Shown here one piece after another: positions 7,576 to 16,148 of a stretch of DNA of 64,000 nt (positions are counted from its first letter, which is position 1; each line of letters begins with the position of its first letter). Source of the DNA: Irregularibacter muris (GTDB lineage: Bacteria > Bacillota > Clostridia > Eubacteriales > Garciellaceae). The position numbers and the translations under genes are program-made. The notes under the pieces were generated by a model. It searched no databases. It was not told the origin of the DNA and saw only the letters and a list, made by a program, of their open reading frames with translations. The stretch covers positions 186,001 to 250,000 of the forward strand of contig NZ_JANKAS010000001.1 in the NCBI RefSeq assembly GCF_024622505.1, in the 5' to 3' direction.

Positions 7576-8334
7576 ATGGAGTACACGGTGCAAAAATTAG
7601 CTAAATTAGCAGGTGTTAGTAATAGGACCCTAAGATATTATGATCAAATAGGCATTTTAAAACCAGCAAGAATAAATTCCTCGGGCTATAGGATATATGG
7701 TGAAAAAGAAATTGATCAATTACAGCAGATATTGTTTTATAGAGAGCTAGGAGTAAGCCTACAAATAATAAAGGAAATCATAATCTCACCTGGCTTTGAC
7801 TATAGAAAAGCACTGGAAGAACACCATAAAACGCTCCTTGAACAGAAAGAACGATTAGATGTATTAATAGCCAATGTGGAAAAAACCATTGGACTGAAAG
7901 AAGGGAGAAATACAATGAGCGATAGAGAAAAATTTGAAGGGTTTAAAAAGCGAGTAGTTGAGGAAAACGAGAAAAAATATGGGAAAGAAATTCGAGAAAA
8001 ATACGGGGAGGACACAATTGATAAGTCCAATGCCAAGATGATGAATATGACTGAGGAACAGTATAGGGATTTTAAAAAACTAGAGGAAGAAATTTCATCT
8101 ACCTTAGCAGAGGCATTTCAAAGTGGTGACCCAGCAGGTCCTTTAGCCCAAAAAGTAGCTGATTTGCATAAACAGTGGCTCAGTTACACCTGGAATCAAT
8201 ATAGTAAGGCAGCCCATGCTGGTCTTGCCCAGATGTACGTAGAAGATGAAAGATTTAGAGCATACTATGATAAAGAACAACCCGGTATAGCAGAATTTTT
8301 GAGGGACGCTATTTTAATTTATACAGGGATGTAG
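7576..8334 (+). CDS. MerR family transcriptional regulator with TipAS effector domain
   Basis: 252-aa regulator. Residues 1-70 form a MerR winged helix (MEYTVQKLAKLAGVSNRTLRYYDQIGIL). A long dimerisation helix follows at about 75-115. Residues about 130-250 form a TipAS-like domain (the QWLSYTW...YSKAAHAGLAQMYVEDERFRAYY stretch), which in relatives binds thiopeptides and other multidrug ligands. The ATG follows GGAGG. The promoter has the 19-bp spacer and dyad typical of the targets of such proteins, so the gene probably activates itself. No pump gene is adjacent, so the ligand and targets are not evident here. Confidence 0.92.
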   Translation: MEYTVQKLAKLAGVSNRTLRYYDQIGILKPARINSSGYRIYGEKEIDQLQQILFYRELGVSLQIIKEIIISPGFDYRKALEEHHKTLLEQKERLDVLIANVEKTIGLKEGRNTMSDREKFEGFKKRVVEENEKKYGKEIREKYGEDTIDKSNAKMMNMTEEQYRDFKKLEEEISSTLAEAFQSGDPAGPLAQKVADLHKQWLSYTWNQYSKAAHAGLAQMYVEDERFRAYYDKEQPGIAEFLRDAILIYTGM

Positions 8335-8373
8335 AAAGAAGAAAGACAAAAATTTCAACTGGATTTTAACTCC

Positions 8374-8420
8374 AAAGACCAATTCTGGGGAGAACCCCCT
8401 GTTGAATTGGTCTTTTTTTC
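8374..8420 (+). terminator. Rho-independent terminator after the MerR gene
   Basis: AAAGACCAATTC (8374-8385) pairs with GAATTGGTCTTT (8404-8415), with an inner GGGG/CCCC helix and a run of T. Confidence 0.88.
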
Positions 8421-8533
8421 CTGCATTTTTCTTGATTATACTTGTGGGGGTGGGGTATCTAGGAGCTTACGGGATAAAAGGAAGTGTTAAAATAATAACT
8501 TTTAAGTATACACAAAGAAAACAAGAAAATGTA

Positions 8534-8562
8534 TTGACAATCGTTTACATAGCCTATAGAAT
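8534..8562 (+). promoter_or_regulatory. Sigma-A promoter of the polyol PTS operon
   Basis: TTGACA (8534-8539), 17-base spacer, TAGAAT (8557-8562), 48 bases before the start of the SorC-family regulator gene. It fits the housekeeping consensus closely. Confidence 0.7.
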
Positions 8563-8610
8563 CTAAATATGAAATAAAATTAAAACAGTGAGAAAAGTTG
8601 CAGGTGTGAG

Positions 8611-9579
8611 ATGAAAAATTATAGAAATATAAGGTTAATGGTAAAATGTTCTAAGATGTACTATGAAGAAAACATGAATCAAATAGAAATTGGGAAAAAA
8701 TTAGGGGTTTCTAAGGCCACCATTTCCAGAATACTTACTTCTGCCCGGAAGGAAGGTATTGTGAAGATTAGTGTAGTCAATCCATTATCCCATGAGAATC
8801 TTGAAATAGAAAAGGAATTAGAGAAGTTATTTGGACTGCAGGAGGTAGTCGTCGTTCAAGTAGCAAGCAATGATATCGAGGATATAAAAAAGTCCATAGC
8901 TCGAGAGGCTGCATATATCCTAGAAAGAATATTGAAACCCCAAATGCTTATAGGAGTGGGGAATGGCTCTACCCTAGAAAAAGTTTCTCAGTATGTTGAA
9001 AATTACAAAAGTAATGATTTTACTTTTGTGCCCATGGTGGGAGGAAATGGACAAATTAATGCAAATATTCAATCCAATAATATCGCCCAAAGCTTTGCAA
9101 AATCTTTTAAGGCCCATTATAAGATATTGCACGCTCCTGCTATGGTGAAGAGTTTAGAGATTAAAGAAAGCTTTATACAGGATTCTGGTATTAGATCCAT
9201 ATTAAACCTAACAGAAAAACTAGATGTGGGCATAGTGGGGATAGGTTCATCAGATCTAGAAACGACGGTAAGAATACTTACAGAATATATTAGCCAAGAG
9301 GAATTGTTAGATTTAAGGAAAAAAGGTGCTGTGGCCGATATTTGCAACAAGTTCATGGACAGTCAGGGTAAAGGAGATTTTGAAGTCAATGAAAATGTCA
9401 TTGGTATTGATTTGGAAGATTTAATCAAAATTCCCTGTGTCATAGGTGTAGCGGGCCATAGTAAAAAATCCGATGCCATTATAAGTGCTATAAAATCAGG
9501 TTTAATCAATATCTTGGTTACCGATTATGACACTGCAAATATCATCTTAAAAAAGAGAAAGGAAGAGATTTATGGGTAG
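8611..9579 (+). CDS. SorC/DeoR-family sugar-binding transcriptional regulator
   Basis: 322-aa regulator. The N-terminal helix-turn-helix (about residues 14-50, MNQIEIGKKLGVSKATISRI) is followed by a SorC-type sugar-phosphate-binding domain (about 60-318). That domain contains the GVGNGSTLEKVSQYV and GIGSSDLET segments that bind phosphorylated sugars. It is the first gene of the glucitol-type PTS operon and overlaps gutM by a few bases (9572-9579). It probably senses the phosphorylated polyol delivered by the PTS. The palindrome at 9975-9998 is a candidate operator. Confidence 0.9.
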   Translation: MKNYRNIRLMVKCSKMYYEENMNQIEIGKKLGVSKATISRILTSARKEGIVKISVVNPLSHENLEIEKELEKLFGLQEVVVVQVASNDIEDIKKSIAREAAYILERILKPQMLIGVGNGSTLEKVSQYVENYKSNDFTFVPMVGGNGQINANIQSNNIAQSFAKSFKAHYKILHAPAMVKSLEIKESFIQDSGIRSILNLTEKLDVGIVGIGSSDLETTVRILTEYISQEELLDLRKKGAVADICNKFMDSQGKGDFEVNENVIGIDLEDLIKIPCVIGVAGHSKKSDAIISAIKSGLINILVTDYDTANIILKKRKEEIYG

Positions 9580-9964
9580 AATTGCGGTCATTATATTATT
9601 AGCATTTTTTCTTCAAACCCTACTTACCATCCTTCAAATTAAAAGCTACCAAAAAAATCTTTCTGAGATGGTGAGGCAGGGGAAAATTATTATAGGTAGG
9701 GAAAAAGGGATGCTAAGCTCCGGATGCGTAGTACTTATACGAATAGATGATGATTTTCAAGTGCTAGAAACCCGTTATATGAAAGGAATAACCGTATTTA
9801 ACAGATTTAAGCTCTATGAAGAGATTAATGGGAAAAATGTATTAAATTCAGAACTATGGCTAAAGGACATAAAACATAAACGGATACGTAATGCCATTAA
9901 TAATGCCATTGAGATTATGTACGAAAAACTCAACTATAGTGAGGAAGTAGAAGGGTCTATATAG
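9572..9964 (+). CDS. gutM: GutM family glucitol operon activator
   Basis: 130-aa protein matching the GutM/SrlM family, which acts as an accessory activator of glucitol (sorbitol) operons. An N-terminal hydrophobic helix (about residues 3-19) suggests membrane attachment. The core contains GREKGMLSSGCVVLIRIDDD and the family-typical ETRYMKGITVF...INGKNV. Its ATG lies inside the end of the SorC gene. A perfect palindrome separates it from the IIC gene. Confidence 0.88.
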   Translation: MGRIAVIILLAFFLQTLLTILQIKSYQKNLSEMVRQGKIIIGREKGMLSSGCVVLIRIDDDFQVLETRYMKGITVFNRFKLYEEINGKNVLNSELWLKDIKHKRIRNAINNAIEIMYEKLNYSEEVEGSI

Positions 9965-9974
9965 GAAGAGTTTA

Positions 9975-9998
9975 TTTAACAGGTAATTACCTGTTAAA
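9975..9998. promoter_or_regulatory. 24-bp perfect palindrome upstream of the PTS genes
   Basis: TTTAACAGGTAA followed directly by its reverse complement TTACCTGTTAAA. No T-run follows, so it is either an operator for the SorC-type regulator or an RNA hairpin that tunes expression of the PTS genes relative to the regulators. Confidence 0.5.
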
Positions 9999-10024
9999 AT
10001 ATAAAAAAAAGGGGGAATTTAAAA

Positions 10025-10564
10025 ATGGATTTTTTGGCTAAATTAGCAGAAGGCTTTATTGGCTTATTCGAAGCCGGCGGGGAAAACTTTATGGGCCTCG
10101 TCACAGGTATTATACCTACCTTAGTTGTTTTGATCACATTTGTTAACTCCATTGTACAATTGGTAGGACAAGAAAAGGTGGAAAATTTTGCGAGAAAGAC
10201 AACGAAATATGCGATTACTAGATATACAATTTTCCCAATCATGGCAGTATTTTTCTTAACCAATCCAATGGCCTACACCTTTGGAAGATTCTTAGAAGAA
10301 AAATACAAACCACCTTTTATTGATGCGGCATTATCCTTTGTTCATCCTATCACGGGTCTCTTTCCTCATGCTAATGCTGCTGAGCTTTTCGTATGGATAG
10401 GGATTTCAGACGGTGTTATTAAGGCTGGATATCCTACAGGGGACTTAGCTGTAAGATACTTCTTATCTGGTATTGTAGTTATTTTCCTTAGAGGAATTAT
10501 AACTGAAAAAATCTATTTTGCAATGACTAAGAAGGGATCATCCAAGAAAGGAGTGACTGCATAA
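10025..10564 (+). CDS. srlA: PTS glucitol-type transporter subunit IIC
   Basis: 179-aa membrane subunit of the glucitol PTS (Gut family). It has about four hydrophobic helices and family segments GGENFMGLVTGIIPTLVVLITFVNSIV near the N-terminus and YPTGDLAVRYFLSGIVVIFLRG near the end. Together with the IIB-C half encoded next it forms the membrane channel. The stop overlaps the next ATG at 10561-10566 (TAATG), so the two subunits are coupled. GGGGG precedes the start. Confidence 0.95.
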   Translation: MDFLAKLAEGFIGLFEAGGENFMGLVTGIIPTLVVLITFVNSIVQLVGQEKVENFARKTTKYAITRYTIFPIMAVFFLTNPMAYTFGRFLEEKYKPPFIDAALSFVHPITGLFPHANAAELFVWIGISDGVIKAGYPTGDLAVRYFLSGIVVIFLRGIITEKIYFAMTKKGSSKKGVTA

Positions 10565-11532
10565 TGGGATACAATGCGATTCGAATCGAAAAAGGTTCTA
10601 AAGGTTGGGGAGGCCCCCTTGTCATTAAGCCAGAGGGGAAAAGAACCAAAGTTGTTTGCGTTACAGGTGGAGGAATTGTACCAGTGGCGAAAAAAATAGC
10701 TGAATTATCTGGTTGTACTATTGTTGATGGTTTTAAAACAACTGTTCCTGATGATGAGATATTTGTAGCCGTTGTAGACTGTGGAGGTACTGCCAGGTGT
10801 GGCGTTTATCCTCAAAAGAAAGTATATACAGTGAACTTAACTCCAGTTGGGCAGTCAGGTCCTTTAGCAAAATTTATTACAGAGGATATTTATGTTTCAG
10901 GTGTAAAATTAGAAAACATTACATTGGCAGAAGAAGATGCAACGGTTAGAACAGGCCATGTGGAAGAAATCGTTTTTGAAGAGGAAGAACCAGAAGTAGA
11001 AGAAAAGACCAATATTATTACCCGAATTGGTAAGGTCATGGGTGGAGTAATGGGTAAGTTCTTTGCAGCAGGGAAAGAAACCATGAACATGGTTATTAAT
11101 AATATCTTGCCTTTCATGGCTTTTGTTTCAATGCTTGTTGGTATTATTACAGCCTCCGGTGCTGGAGACTGGATTGCAAAGACATTGACTCCTATTGCAG
11201 GTAGTTTGCCAGGACTAGTTGTATTAGCTTTAATATGTGCTATTCCTATATTATCACCGGTTCTAGGACCTGGAGCAGTTATTGCACAAGTTGTTGGGGT
11301 TTTCGTTGGTGTAGAAATTGGAAAGGGAACTATTCCTGTAGCCTATGCGCTTCCAGCATTATATGGAATTAACGCCCAAGTTGGTTGTGATTTCTTCCCA
11401 GTAGCTTTAAGCATGGCAGAAGCAGAACCAGAAACCGTTGAAATCGGTGTACCTGCTATATTATTTTCAAGATTGATTACCGGTCCCCTTGCAGTAGTGA
11501 TCGCTTGGGTATTCAGTATAGGTATGTTTTAA
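10564..11532 (+). CDS. srlE: PTS glucitol-type transporter subunit IIB with C-terminal IIC half
   Basis: 322-aa protein. A cytoplasmic IIB domain (about residues 1-115) contains TKVVCVTGGGIVPVAKKIA, VVDCGGTARCGVYP and other family segments with the candidate phosphorylated cysteine. A linker rich in Glu (about 140-152) leads to a membrane half (about 170-322) with LPGLVVLALICAIPILSPVLGPGA and NAQVGCDFFPVA. This is the usual SrlE arrangement. Phosphate passes from IIA to IIB to the incoming polyol. A strong hairpin directly after the stop probably lowers expression of the IIA gene. Confidence 0.95.
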   Translation: MGYNAIRIEKGSKGWGGPLVIKPEGKRTKVVCVTGGGIVPVAKKIAELSGCTIVDGFKTTVPDDEIFVAVVDCGGTARCGVYPQKKVYTVNLTPVGQSGPLAKFITEDIYVSGVKLENITLAEEDATVRTGHVEEIVFEEEEPEVEEKTNIITRIGKVMGGVMGKFFAAGKETMNMVINNILPFMAFVSMLVGIITASGAGDWIAKTLTPIAGSLPGLVVLALICAIPILSPVLGPGAVIAQVVGVFVGVEIGKGTIPVAYALPALYGINAQVGCDFFPVALSMAEAEPETVEIGVPAILFSRLITGPLAVVIAWVFSIGMF

Positions 11533-11535
11533 AAT

Positions 11536-11570
11536 AAAATGTAGCACGATGCACATCGTGCTACATTTTT
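11536..11570 (+). terminator. Intra-operon hairpin terminator between srlE and srlB
   Basis: A perfect 16-bp stem (11536-11551 with 11554-11569), two-base loop, ending in TTTTT. It would terminate or attenuate transcripts between the membrane subunits and the downstream IIA, phosphatase and dehydrogenase genes. Confidence 0.8.
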
Positions 11571-11598
11571 GCATATTCCATTTGAAGGAGGAGAAGAA

Positions 11599-11958
11599 AT
11601 GAAATACAACGTAAGAATTACAGATATGGGAGGGCTTGTGCCAGAATTTTTAAAGGAAAAAATGGTGATTATTTTTAATGACAATGCCCCTCCAGAACTA
11701 GCAGAAATTTCGGTAACACATGAAGTAGGAGAACTAGTTGGGGAAGTGTTGGTAGGAGATAAATGGATATTTTGTGATAATGAATATGAGGTAACTGCAG
11801 TAGGAGAAGAGGCCAACTATACCCTAAGAACATTGGGCCATTGTAGTCTAGTATTTGATGGGGCGGATACTGCGCAATTACCAGGTACTATTCATTTAAA
11901 AGGAGAGAAAGATCCCGATATTGTTATCGGTAAAAATATAGTCATAAAATCATTTTAG
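11599..11958 (+). CDS. srlB: PTS glucitol-type transporter subunit IIA
   Basis: 119-aa IIA subunit of the glucitol PTS, which carries phosphate from HPr to IIB. The ATG at 11599 with GAAGGAGGAG upstream is preferred over an in-frame upstream codon. The sequence has FNDNAPPELAEISVTHEVGEL and ends in a beta-rich LPGTIHLKG...GKNIVIKSF, as in SrlB. It follows a strong intra-operon hairpin, so it may be read through or use its own promoter. It is followed, 58 bases on, by a phosphatase gene. Confidence 0.93.
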   Translation: MKYNVRITDMGGLVPEFLKEKMVIIFNDNAPPELAEISVTHEVGELVGEVLVGDKWIFCDNEYEVTAVGEEANYTLRTLGHCSLVFDGADTAQLPGTIHLKGEKDPDIVIGKNIVIKSF

Positions 11959-12016
11959 CCTATATATTAGGGGGTTGATAACTATCATACAAAGCATCAT
12001 TGAAAGGAGCCTACAA

Positions 12017-12805
12017 ATGAATGAAATAAAGAATATAAAATGTTTTTTATTGGATATGGACGGCACCATATATTTAGGCAATCAATTAATAGATGGGGCT
12101 AAGGAATTTTTAGAAAAGTTAAAAGAAAATGAAACCCGGTATATTTTTTTGACCAATAATTCCTCTAAGGATAAGCATGCTTATATAGAGAAGTTGAGTC
12201 ATTTAGGAGTTTCTGCCGAGGAAGAGGATGTTTTTTCCTCAGGGGATGCCACGATACACTACATTAAAAGATACACAAAGTATAAAAAATTATTTTTATT
12301 AGGTACTCCCGCCCTAGAGCGTTCCTTTGAAAAAGCTGGTTTTGAATTAGTAAAACAGGGGGGGCAGGAGATAGATTGTGTAGTTTTAGGGTTTGATACC
12401 ACATTAACCTATGACAAACTATGGGCCGCCTGTGATTATGTTAAGCAATACCCTTTTATCGCTACCCATCCAGACTTCGTTTGTCCCTTAGAAGACAATA
12501 AAAATATGCCGGATATTGGGGCAATGATTGCCTTTATCAAGGCAGCCACAGGGAAAGAACCCCTTATCATTGGGAAACCCTATGAGCATATGTTGAATGC
12601 TATCATGGATATTTATCATTATCAAAAAGAAGACATGGCCATGGTGGGAGATAGACTTTATACGGATATTAAAATGGGCTTTGACCTAGGAATTAAATCT
12701 TTTCTTGTTCTATCCGGAGAAACAACGTTGGAAGATTATAAACAATCAAACATAGAAGCTAGCTATATTATGGATTCAGTAAAGGAGATTATAAAACATA
12801 TATAG
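12017..12805 (+). CDS. HAD-IIA (NagD/AraL-type) sugar phosphatase
   Basis: 262-aa HAD hydrolase. Motif I is FLLDMDGTIYLG (nucleophile and acid/base Asp), motif II is FLTNNSS, Lys appears in IIGKPYEHM and motif IV is MVGDRLYTDI. The C2-type cap (about residues 80-190) is that of subfamily IIA, which includes NagD and AraL. The ATG at 12017 behind AAAGGAG is preferred. It lies in the polyol operon directly before a glycerol-1-phosphate dehydrogenase gene, the same pairing as AraL-AraM in Bacillus subtilis. It probably clears excess polyol phosphates or releases glycerol from glycerol-1-phosphate. Confidence 0.93.
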   Translation: MNEIKNIKCFLLDMDGTIYLGNQLIDGAKEFLEKLKENETRYIFLTNNSSKDKHAYIEKLSHLGVSAEEEDVFSSGDATIHYIKRYTKYKKLFLLGTPALERSFEKAGFELVKQGGQEIDCVVLGFDTTLTYDKLWAACDYVKQYPFIATHPDFVCPLEDNKNMPDIGAMIAFIKAATGKEPLIIGKPYEHMLNAIMDIYHYQKEDMAMVGDRLYTDIKMGFDLGIKSFLVLSGETTLEDYKQSNIEASYIMDSVKEIIKHI

Positions 12806-12816
12806 AAAGAGGGATC

Positions 12817-14010
12817 ATGATGACCAATTATAATGATTTATTAAACAAAGAGATTACTTGTGCTTGTGGTAGGACCCACTTCGTCCCTATAAAAGATGTA
12901 GACTTTGATTTTACTGAAGAAAAACTATCTAAAATATGCAAGGAATTTATCCCAGGGAAAAATATACTTGTTGTTGGGGATAAACATACCCATGAACAAA
13001 TCAATCAAAAAATCTTTGATACCCTAAAAGCTAATGAATTTAATGCAGCTATGCTAGAATTTGATGAAAAAAAATTAATTCCCGATGAAAAGGCTATAGG
13101 AACAATTCTCATGAGCACGGATAGAGAGATTGACGGTATAGTATCTGTAGGCTCTGGCACAATTAACGATTTAAATAGGTTAGTTGGAGATCGAATGAAA
13201 ATCCCCGTAATTACTATAGCTACTGCCCCCTCTATGGATGGTTATGCCTCTTCGGGGTCCTCTCTAATGTTTAAAGGAGTCAAAAAAACCATAAAAGGCT
13301 CTACGGTAACAGCTATTTACGGGGATATAGAGGTAATAAAAAATTGCCCTTATGATCTCATACAAGCAGGCTTTGGAGATATTATCGGGAAAAAGACTTC
13401 CTTAGCTGATTGGGTATTATCAAAGCATATCACTGGAGAATACTGGTGTGATAAAACAGTGAAGTTGGTAGAGGAATCCACAGATATATGTATTCGAGAG
13501 GCAGAAAAAATTGCCCAAAGAGATACCGAAGCTATAGGTCATCTTATTGATGCATTGACTTTATCAGGAATATGTATGTCTTTAGTAGATGATACCAGGC
13601 CCGCCTCTGGTTCTGAACATTTGGTATCTCATTATTTAGTGATGAAAGCGGTGGAAAAAGGAGAATTACCACCATCTCATGGTAGGACTGTCGCTATTGG
13701 TACCCTTATAAGTACTCTTTTATATAAATTTTTATTTGAAACAAAAGAATTTACAGAATTAGAAAATAGTGAAAAAATAAAAGAAGATCTTATGAAGTAT
13801 TTGCCTAAGGAAGAGAAAGTAAAAACCTGGCTAACAACTTTGGATTTATCTTACCATCCAAGTGATTATGGTATGACTCCAGAGTTATTAAGAGAGATTG
13901 TACTTAAGGCAGGTTTTATTAGAGATAGATATACAGTATTTAGGTTATTAGATTCCTTAAAATTATTGGATAGGGCTGCAGATTATTTAATCAATTATTT
14001 TTATAAGTAA
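12817..14010 (+). CDS. egsA: sn-glycerol-1-phosphate dehydrogenase (AraM/EgsA family)
   Basis: 397-aa member of the iron/zinc alcohol dehydrogenase superfamily. It has an N-terminal NAD-binding part with VSVGSGTINDL and the typical ATAPSMDGYASSGSS segment of G1P dehydrogenases, and metal-site histidines in SGSEHLVSHY and PPSHGRTVAIG. The enzyme interconverts dihydroxyacetone phosphate and sn-glycerol 1-phosphate. Relatives in archaea start lipid synthesis; bacterial AraM has a similar activity. Here it closes a polyol PTS operon that has no sorbitol-6-phosphate dehydrogenase, so it may be the oxidising enzyme of the pathway. Confidence 0.9.
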   Translation: MMTNYNDLLNKEITCACGRTHFVPIKDVDFDFTEEKLSKICKEFIPGKNILVVGDKHTHEQINQKIFDTLKANEFNAAMLEFDEKKLIPDEKAIGTILMSTDREIDGIVSVGSGTINDLNRLVGDRMKIPVITIATAPSMDGYASSGSSLMFKGVKKTIKGSTVTAIYGDIEVIKNCPYDLIQAGFGDIIGKKTSLADWVLSKHITGEYWCDKTVKLVEESTDICIREAEKIAQRDTEAIGHLIDALTLSGICMSLVDDTRPASGSEHLVSHYLVMKAVEKGELPPSHGRTVAIGTLISTLLYKFLFETKEFTELENSEKIKEDLMKYLPKEEKVKTWLTTLDLSYHPSDYGMTPELLREIVLKAGFIRDRYTVFRLLDSLKLLDRAADYLINYFYK

Positions 14011-14145
14011 AATATAAGCTACTCTATTCAAAAATAAAAAAGGATTTAGTGATTGAATGTCTAATATATACTACACAAGGAAAAACAATGAGTTGACATA
14101 AAAGATATGAGGAAAAGGATATTGTAGGGAGAAGAGGAGAAGGAA

Positions 14146-14301
14146 ATGGATGATAAGTATTTTGATTCACTAGCAGAAGTTGTGAAAACCTTTTTGAAAT
14201 TTTCTAAGAATTGTTTAAGGGAGGGCATTATTAGTCAAGAGATATATATGGATATTACTGCCAATAAGAAACAATTTATAAGAGAAACTCTAAATCAATA
14301 A
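14146..14301 (+). CDS. Small hypothetical protein, 51 aa
   Basis: An ATG preceded by GAGGAGAAGGAA opens a 51-codon frame ending at TAA 14299-14301. The predicted peptide (MDDKYFDSLAEVVKTFLKFS... ending FIRETLNQ) is mostly helical and charged, with one cysteine. I do not recognise the family. It sits 40 bases before glpP. The ribosome binding site and helical composition support a real gene, but nothing shows its function. Confidence 0.5.
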   Translation: MDDKYFDSLAEVVKTFLKFSKNCLREGIISQEIYMDITANKKQFIRETLNQ

Positions 14302-14341
14302 TTTTCGTTATTGGTCATTACTTTAAAAAGTAGGGGATAGA

Positions 14342-14902
14342 ATGAAATTTATCAATCAAAAAGTATTACCAGCCATCACAAATATGAGAGATTATGAGAA
14401 ATTTCTACAGACTTCTTTTCCCTATTGTATAATTATGGATTTTCACATTGCGCAATTAAGACCTATTGCATCTCTGGCAGAAAAACACAATAAAAATCTC
14501 ATCATTCATGTAGATTTAATTCATGGCTTAAACAGTGATGAATATGCGGCAGAATATCTATGCCAAGAATTAAAATTAGAAGGCTTAATTTCTACTCGTA
14601 CAAGTGTGATTCATATTGCCAAGAAAAAGAAAAAAATTGCCATTCAAAGAATTTTCTTAATTGACCACCAATCCTTAGACAAAAGCTACCGCTTATTAGA
14701 AAAGTCGCAACCGGATTATATAGAGGTACTGCCAGGATTAATCCCTAGAATGATTACAGAAGTAAGAGAAAAAACCAATATACCCATTATTACAGGAGGA
14801 CTAATCACAACCCCAAAGGACATTGATCGGGCGTTGCAGGCAGGTGCAAAGGGTGTTACGACATCCTATAGAGAACTTTGGAAATTAAATAATGAATTAT
14901 AA
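14342..14902 (+). CDS. glpP: Glycerol-3-phosphate-responsive antiterminator GlpP
   Basis: 186-aa TIM-barrel-like RNA-binding antiterminator. Typical segments are VDLIHGLNSDEYAAEYLC, GLISTRTSVIHIAKKK and VLPGLIPRMITEV followed by PIITGGLI. In the presence of glycerol-3-phosphate, GlpP binds leader mRNA of glycerol genes and stops termination. A matching leader hairpin lies at 17645-17693 before the glycerol-3-phosphate oxidation operon, 2.7 kb downstream. The gene ends with a strong terminator. Confidence 0.95.
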   Translation: MKFINQKVLPAITNMRDYEKFLQTSFPYCIIMDFHIAQLRPIASLAEKHNKNLIIHVDLIHGLNSDEYAAEYLCQELKLEGLISTRTSVIHIAKKKKKIAIQRIFLIDHQSLDKSYRLLEKSQPDYIEVLPGLIPRMITEVREKTNIPIITGGLITTPKDIDRALQAGAKGVTTSYRELWKLNNEL

Positions 14903-14938
14903 TAGGCAAGACAGTGGCTAATACCTATTTCACAAAAA

Positions 14939-14966
14939 AGCAGCGGGCTATCCCGCTGCTTTTTTT
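14939..14966. terminator. Terminator between glpP and the cysteine-rich protein gene
   Basis: AGCAGCGGG (14939-14947) pairs with CCCGCTGCT (14952-14960), with a run of A before and of T after. It serves glpP on the plus strand and probably the converging gene on the minus strand. Confidence 0.88.
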
Positions 14967-14976
14967 ATGGGAAATA

Positions 14977-15954
14977 TTATTCTTCATCCTCAATAATGTT
15001 TTCTACTTCACTCATCCTAGCACGATTTTTCTGACTTTCCCTATCTATTTGTTGTGGGAACAGAGTGGGGAAAGTATTAGAGATAGGAGAAGTTTCAGGT
15101 GTAAGTTTGGGGAAACCAGTGGACAATACACATAATTGTACGGGGACAATTATTTTCTTCTCACAGGCTAAACTTACAGTAACTAATAAATTAGCAGATA
15201 CCTGACCGTTTTTAGGATTTATCCTTATGTCTCTGTTAATATTATTCGTTGCTAGTCTAGGCTCACAGCCAATATTACAAAACTCGGTAAATCTTGGTAA
15301 AAATGCTCCGTCAAATACAGAAGGTAAGCATAATTCAAAGAAATTTGTCAGCACTAAAGGAGCCTCTGGAGTAGCGATTGGAACATTTGCTGTTAAAGTT
15401 TCTTCACACCTTTTTTTACAATCTGTTACTACAATAGCATCAATTTCTACAACCACATTGCCATAGATAGAAATATGCTGCGTACCGAATATTGGAGTAC
15501 CTCTATCTCTTTCATCACACTCAGTGGTATCTACATATAGAAGTTTTTCACTATATGTTCCATCGGGTCCTACTACAGATATATCTTCTCCGCACTTTTG
15601 AACAAATTGTGCTCCGGCAACTTCAGTGTGGGGTTTTACAGTTAAGTTTCTTGGATCCTCTATATCTCTAGGATTGAAAAATCTTCTACATCGTATATCC
15701 ACTATCCTTTCAATACGAGCATCTTCCTCTAAATTTGGTCTAAATGGTTGATTATGGATAGTCCTTAATCCTTGTAAATGATACAATGCAGCATCATATA
15801 CCTTTTGTGTATAGATGGGTTCAGCAACAACATTTCTTAGAGATCCGTTAAAATGACAACCAGTTTCAGCTGTACAGCACTGCTCTGGGGATGTATTGTC
15901 TATAGGATCACATTTTGAATCACAATGAGAATGACCTTTATTATATTCACTCAT
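14977..15954 (-). CDS. Unrecognised cysteine-rich protein, possibly spore-surface
   Basis: 325-aa soluble protein with no signal peptide or membrane helix. I start it at the ATG at 15954, which has AGGAGG upstream; an in-frame ATG 12 codons earlier has no such site. The N-terminus is rich in His and Cys (HSHCDSKC, QCC, GCHF). About 16 cysteines are spread along the chain, with DCKKRC in the middle and a beta-rich core ending in LACEKKIIVPVQLCVLS. The C-terminal 45 residues are polar and low in complexity. Its composition resembles clostridial spore-coat or exosporium proteins, but this is inference. It is transcribed divergently from another unrecognised protein. Confidence 0.6.
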   Translation of the reverse strand: MSEYNKGHSHCDSKCDPIDNTSPEQCCTAETGCHFNGSLRNVVAEPIYTQKVYDAALYHLQGLRTIHNQPFRPNLEEDARIERIVDIRCRRFFNPRDIEDPRNLTVKPHTEVAGAQFVQKCGEDISVVGPDGTYSEKLLYVDTTECDERDRGTPIFGTQHISIYGNVVVEIDAIVVTDCKKRCEETLTANVPIATPEAPLVLTNFFELCLPSVFDGAFLPRFTEFCNIGCEPRLATNNINRDIRINPKNGQVSANLLVTVSLACEKKIIVPVQLCVLSTGFPKLTPETSPISNTFPTLFPQQIDRESQKNRARMSEVENIIEDEE

Positions 15955-16065
15955 CGATAGACCTCCTCTTTCTAAAATGTTTATTCTCACTTACAATATA
16001 TTCTTTAAAGACTAACTTGTTACAAATTTAAATGAATTATCATGTTTTTTATAAAGAGTAATAAA

Positions 16066-16074
16066 CATATAATA
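16066..16074 (+). promoter_or_regulatory. Candidate sporulation-type -10 element
   Basis: CATATAATA matches the CATAnnnTA pattern of sigma-K/sigma-E -10 boxes, 75 bases before the propeller-like gene. No clear -35 partner was seen, so this is weak support for late sporulation expression. Confidence 0.25.
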
Positions 16075-16148
16075 AATAACCCGTTGTGTTAGTAGAGGAA
16101 GATAGAACGAGAAAGGATTTATCTTGATTATTTTAAGGAGGGAAAATC

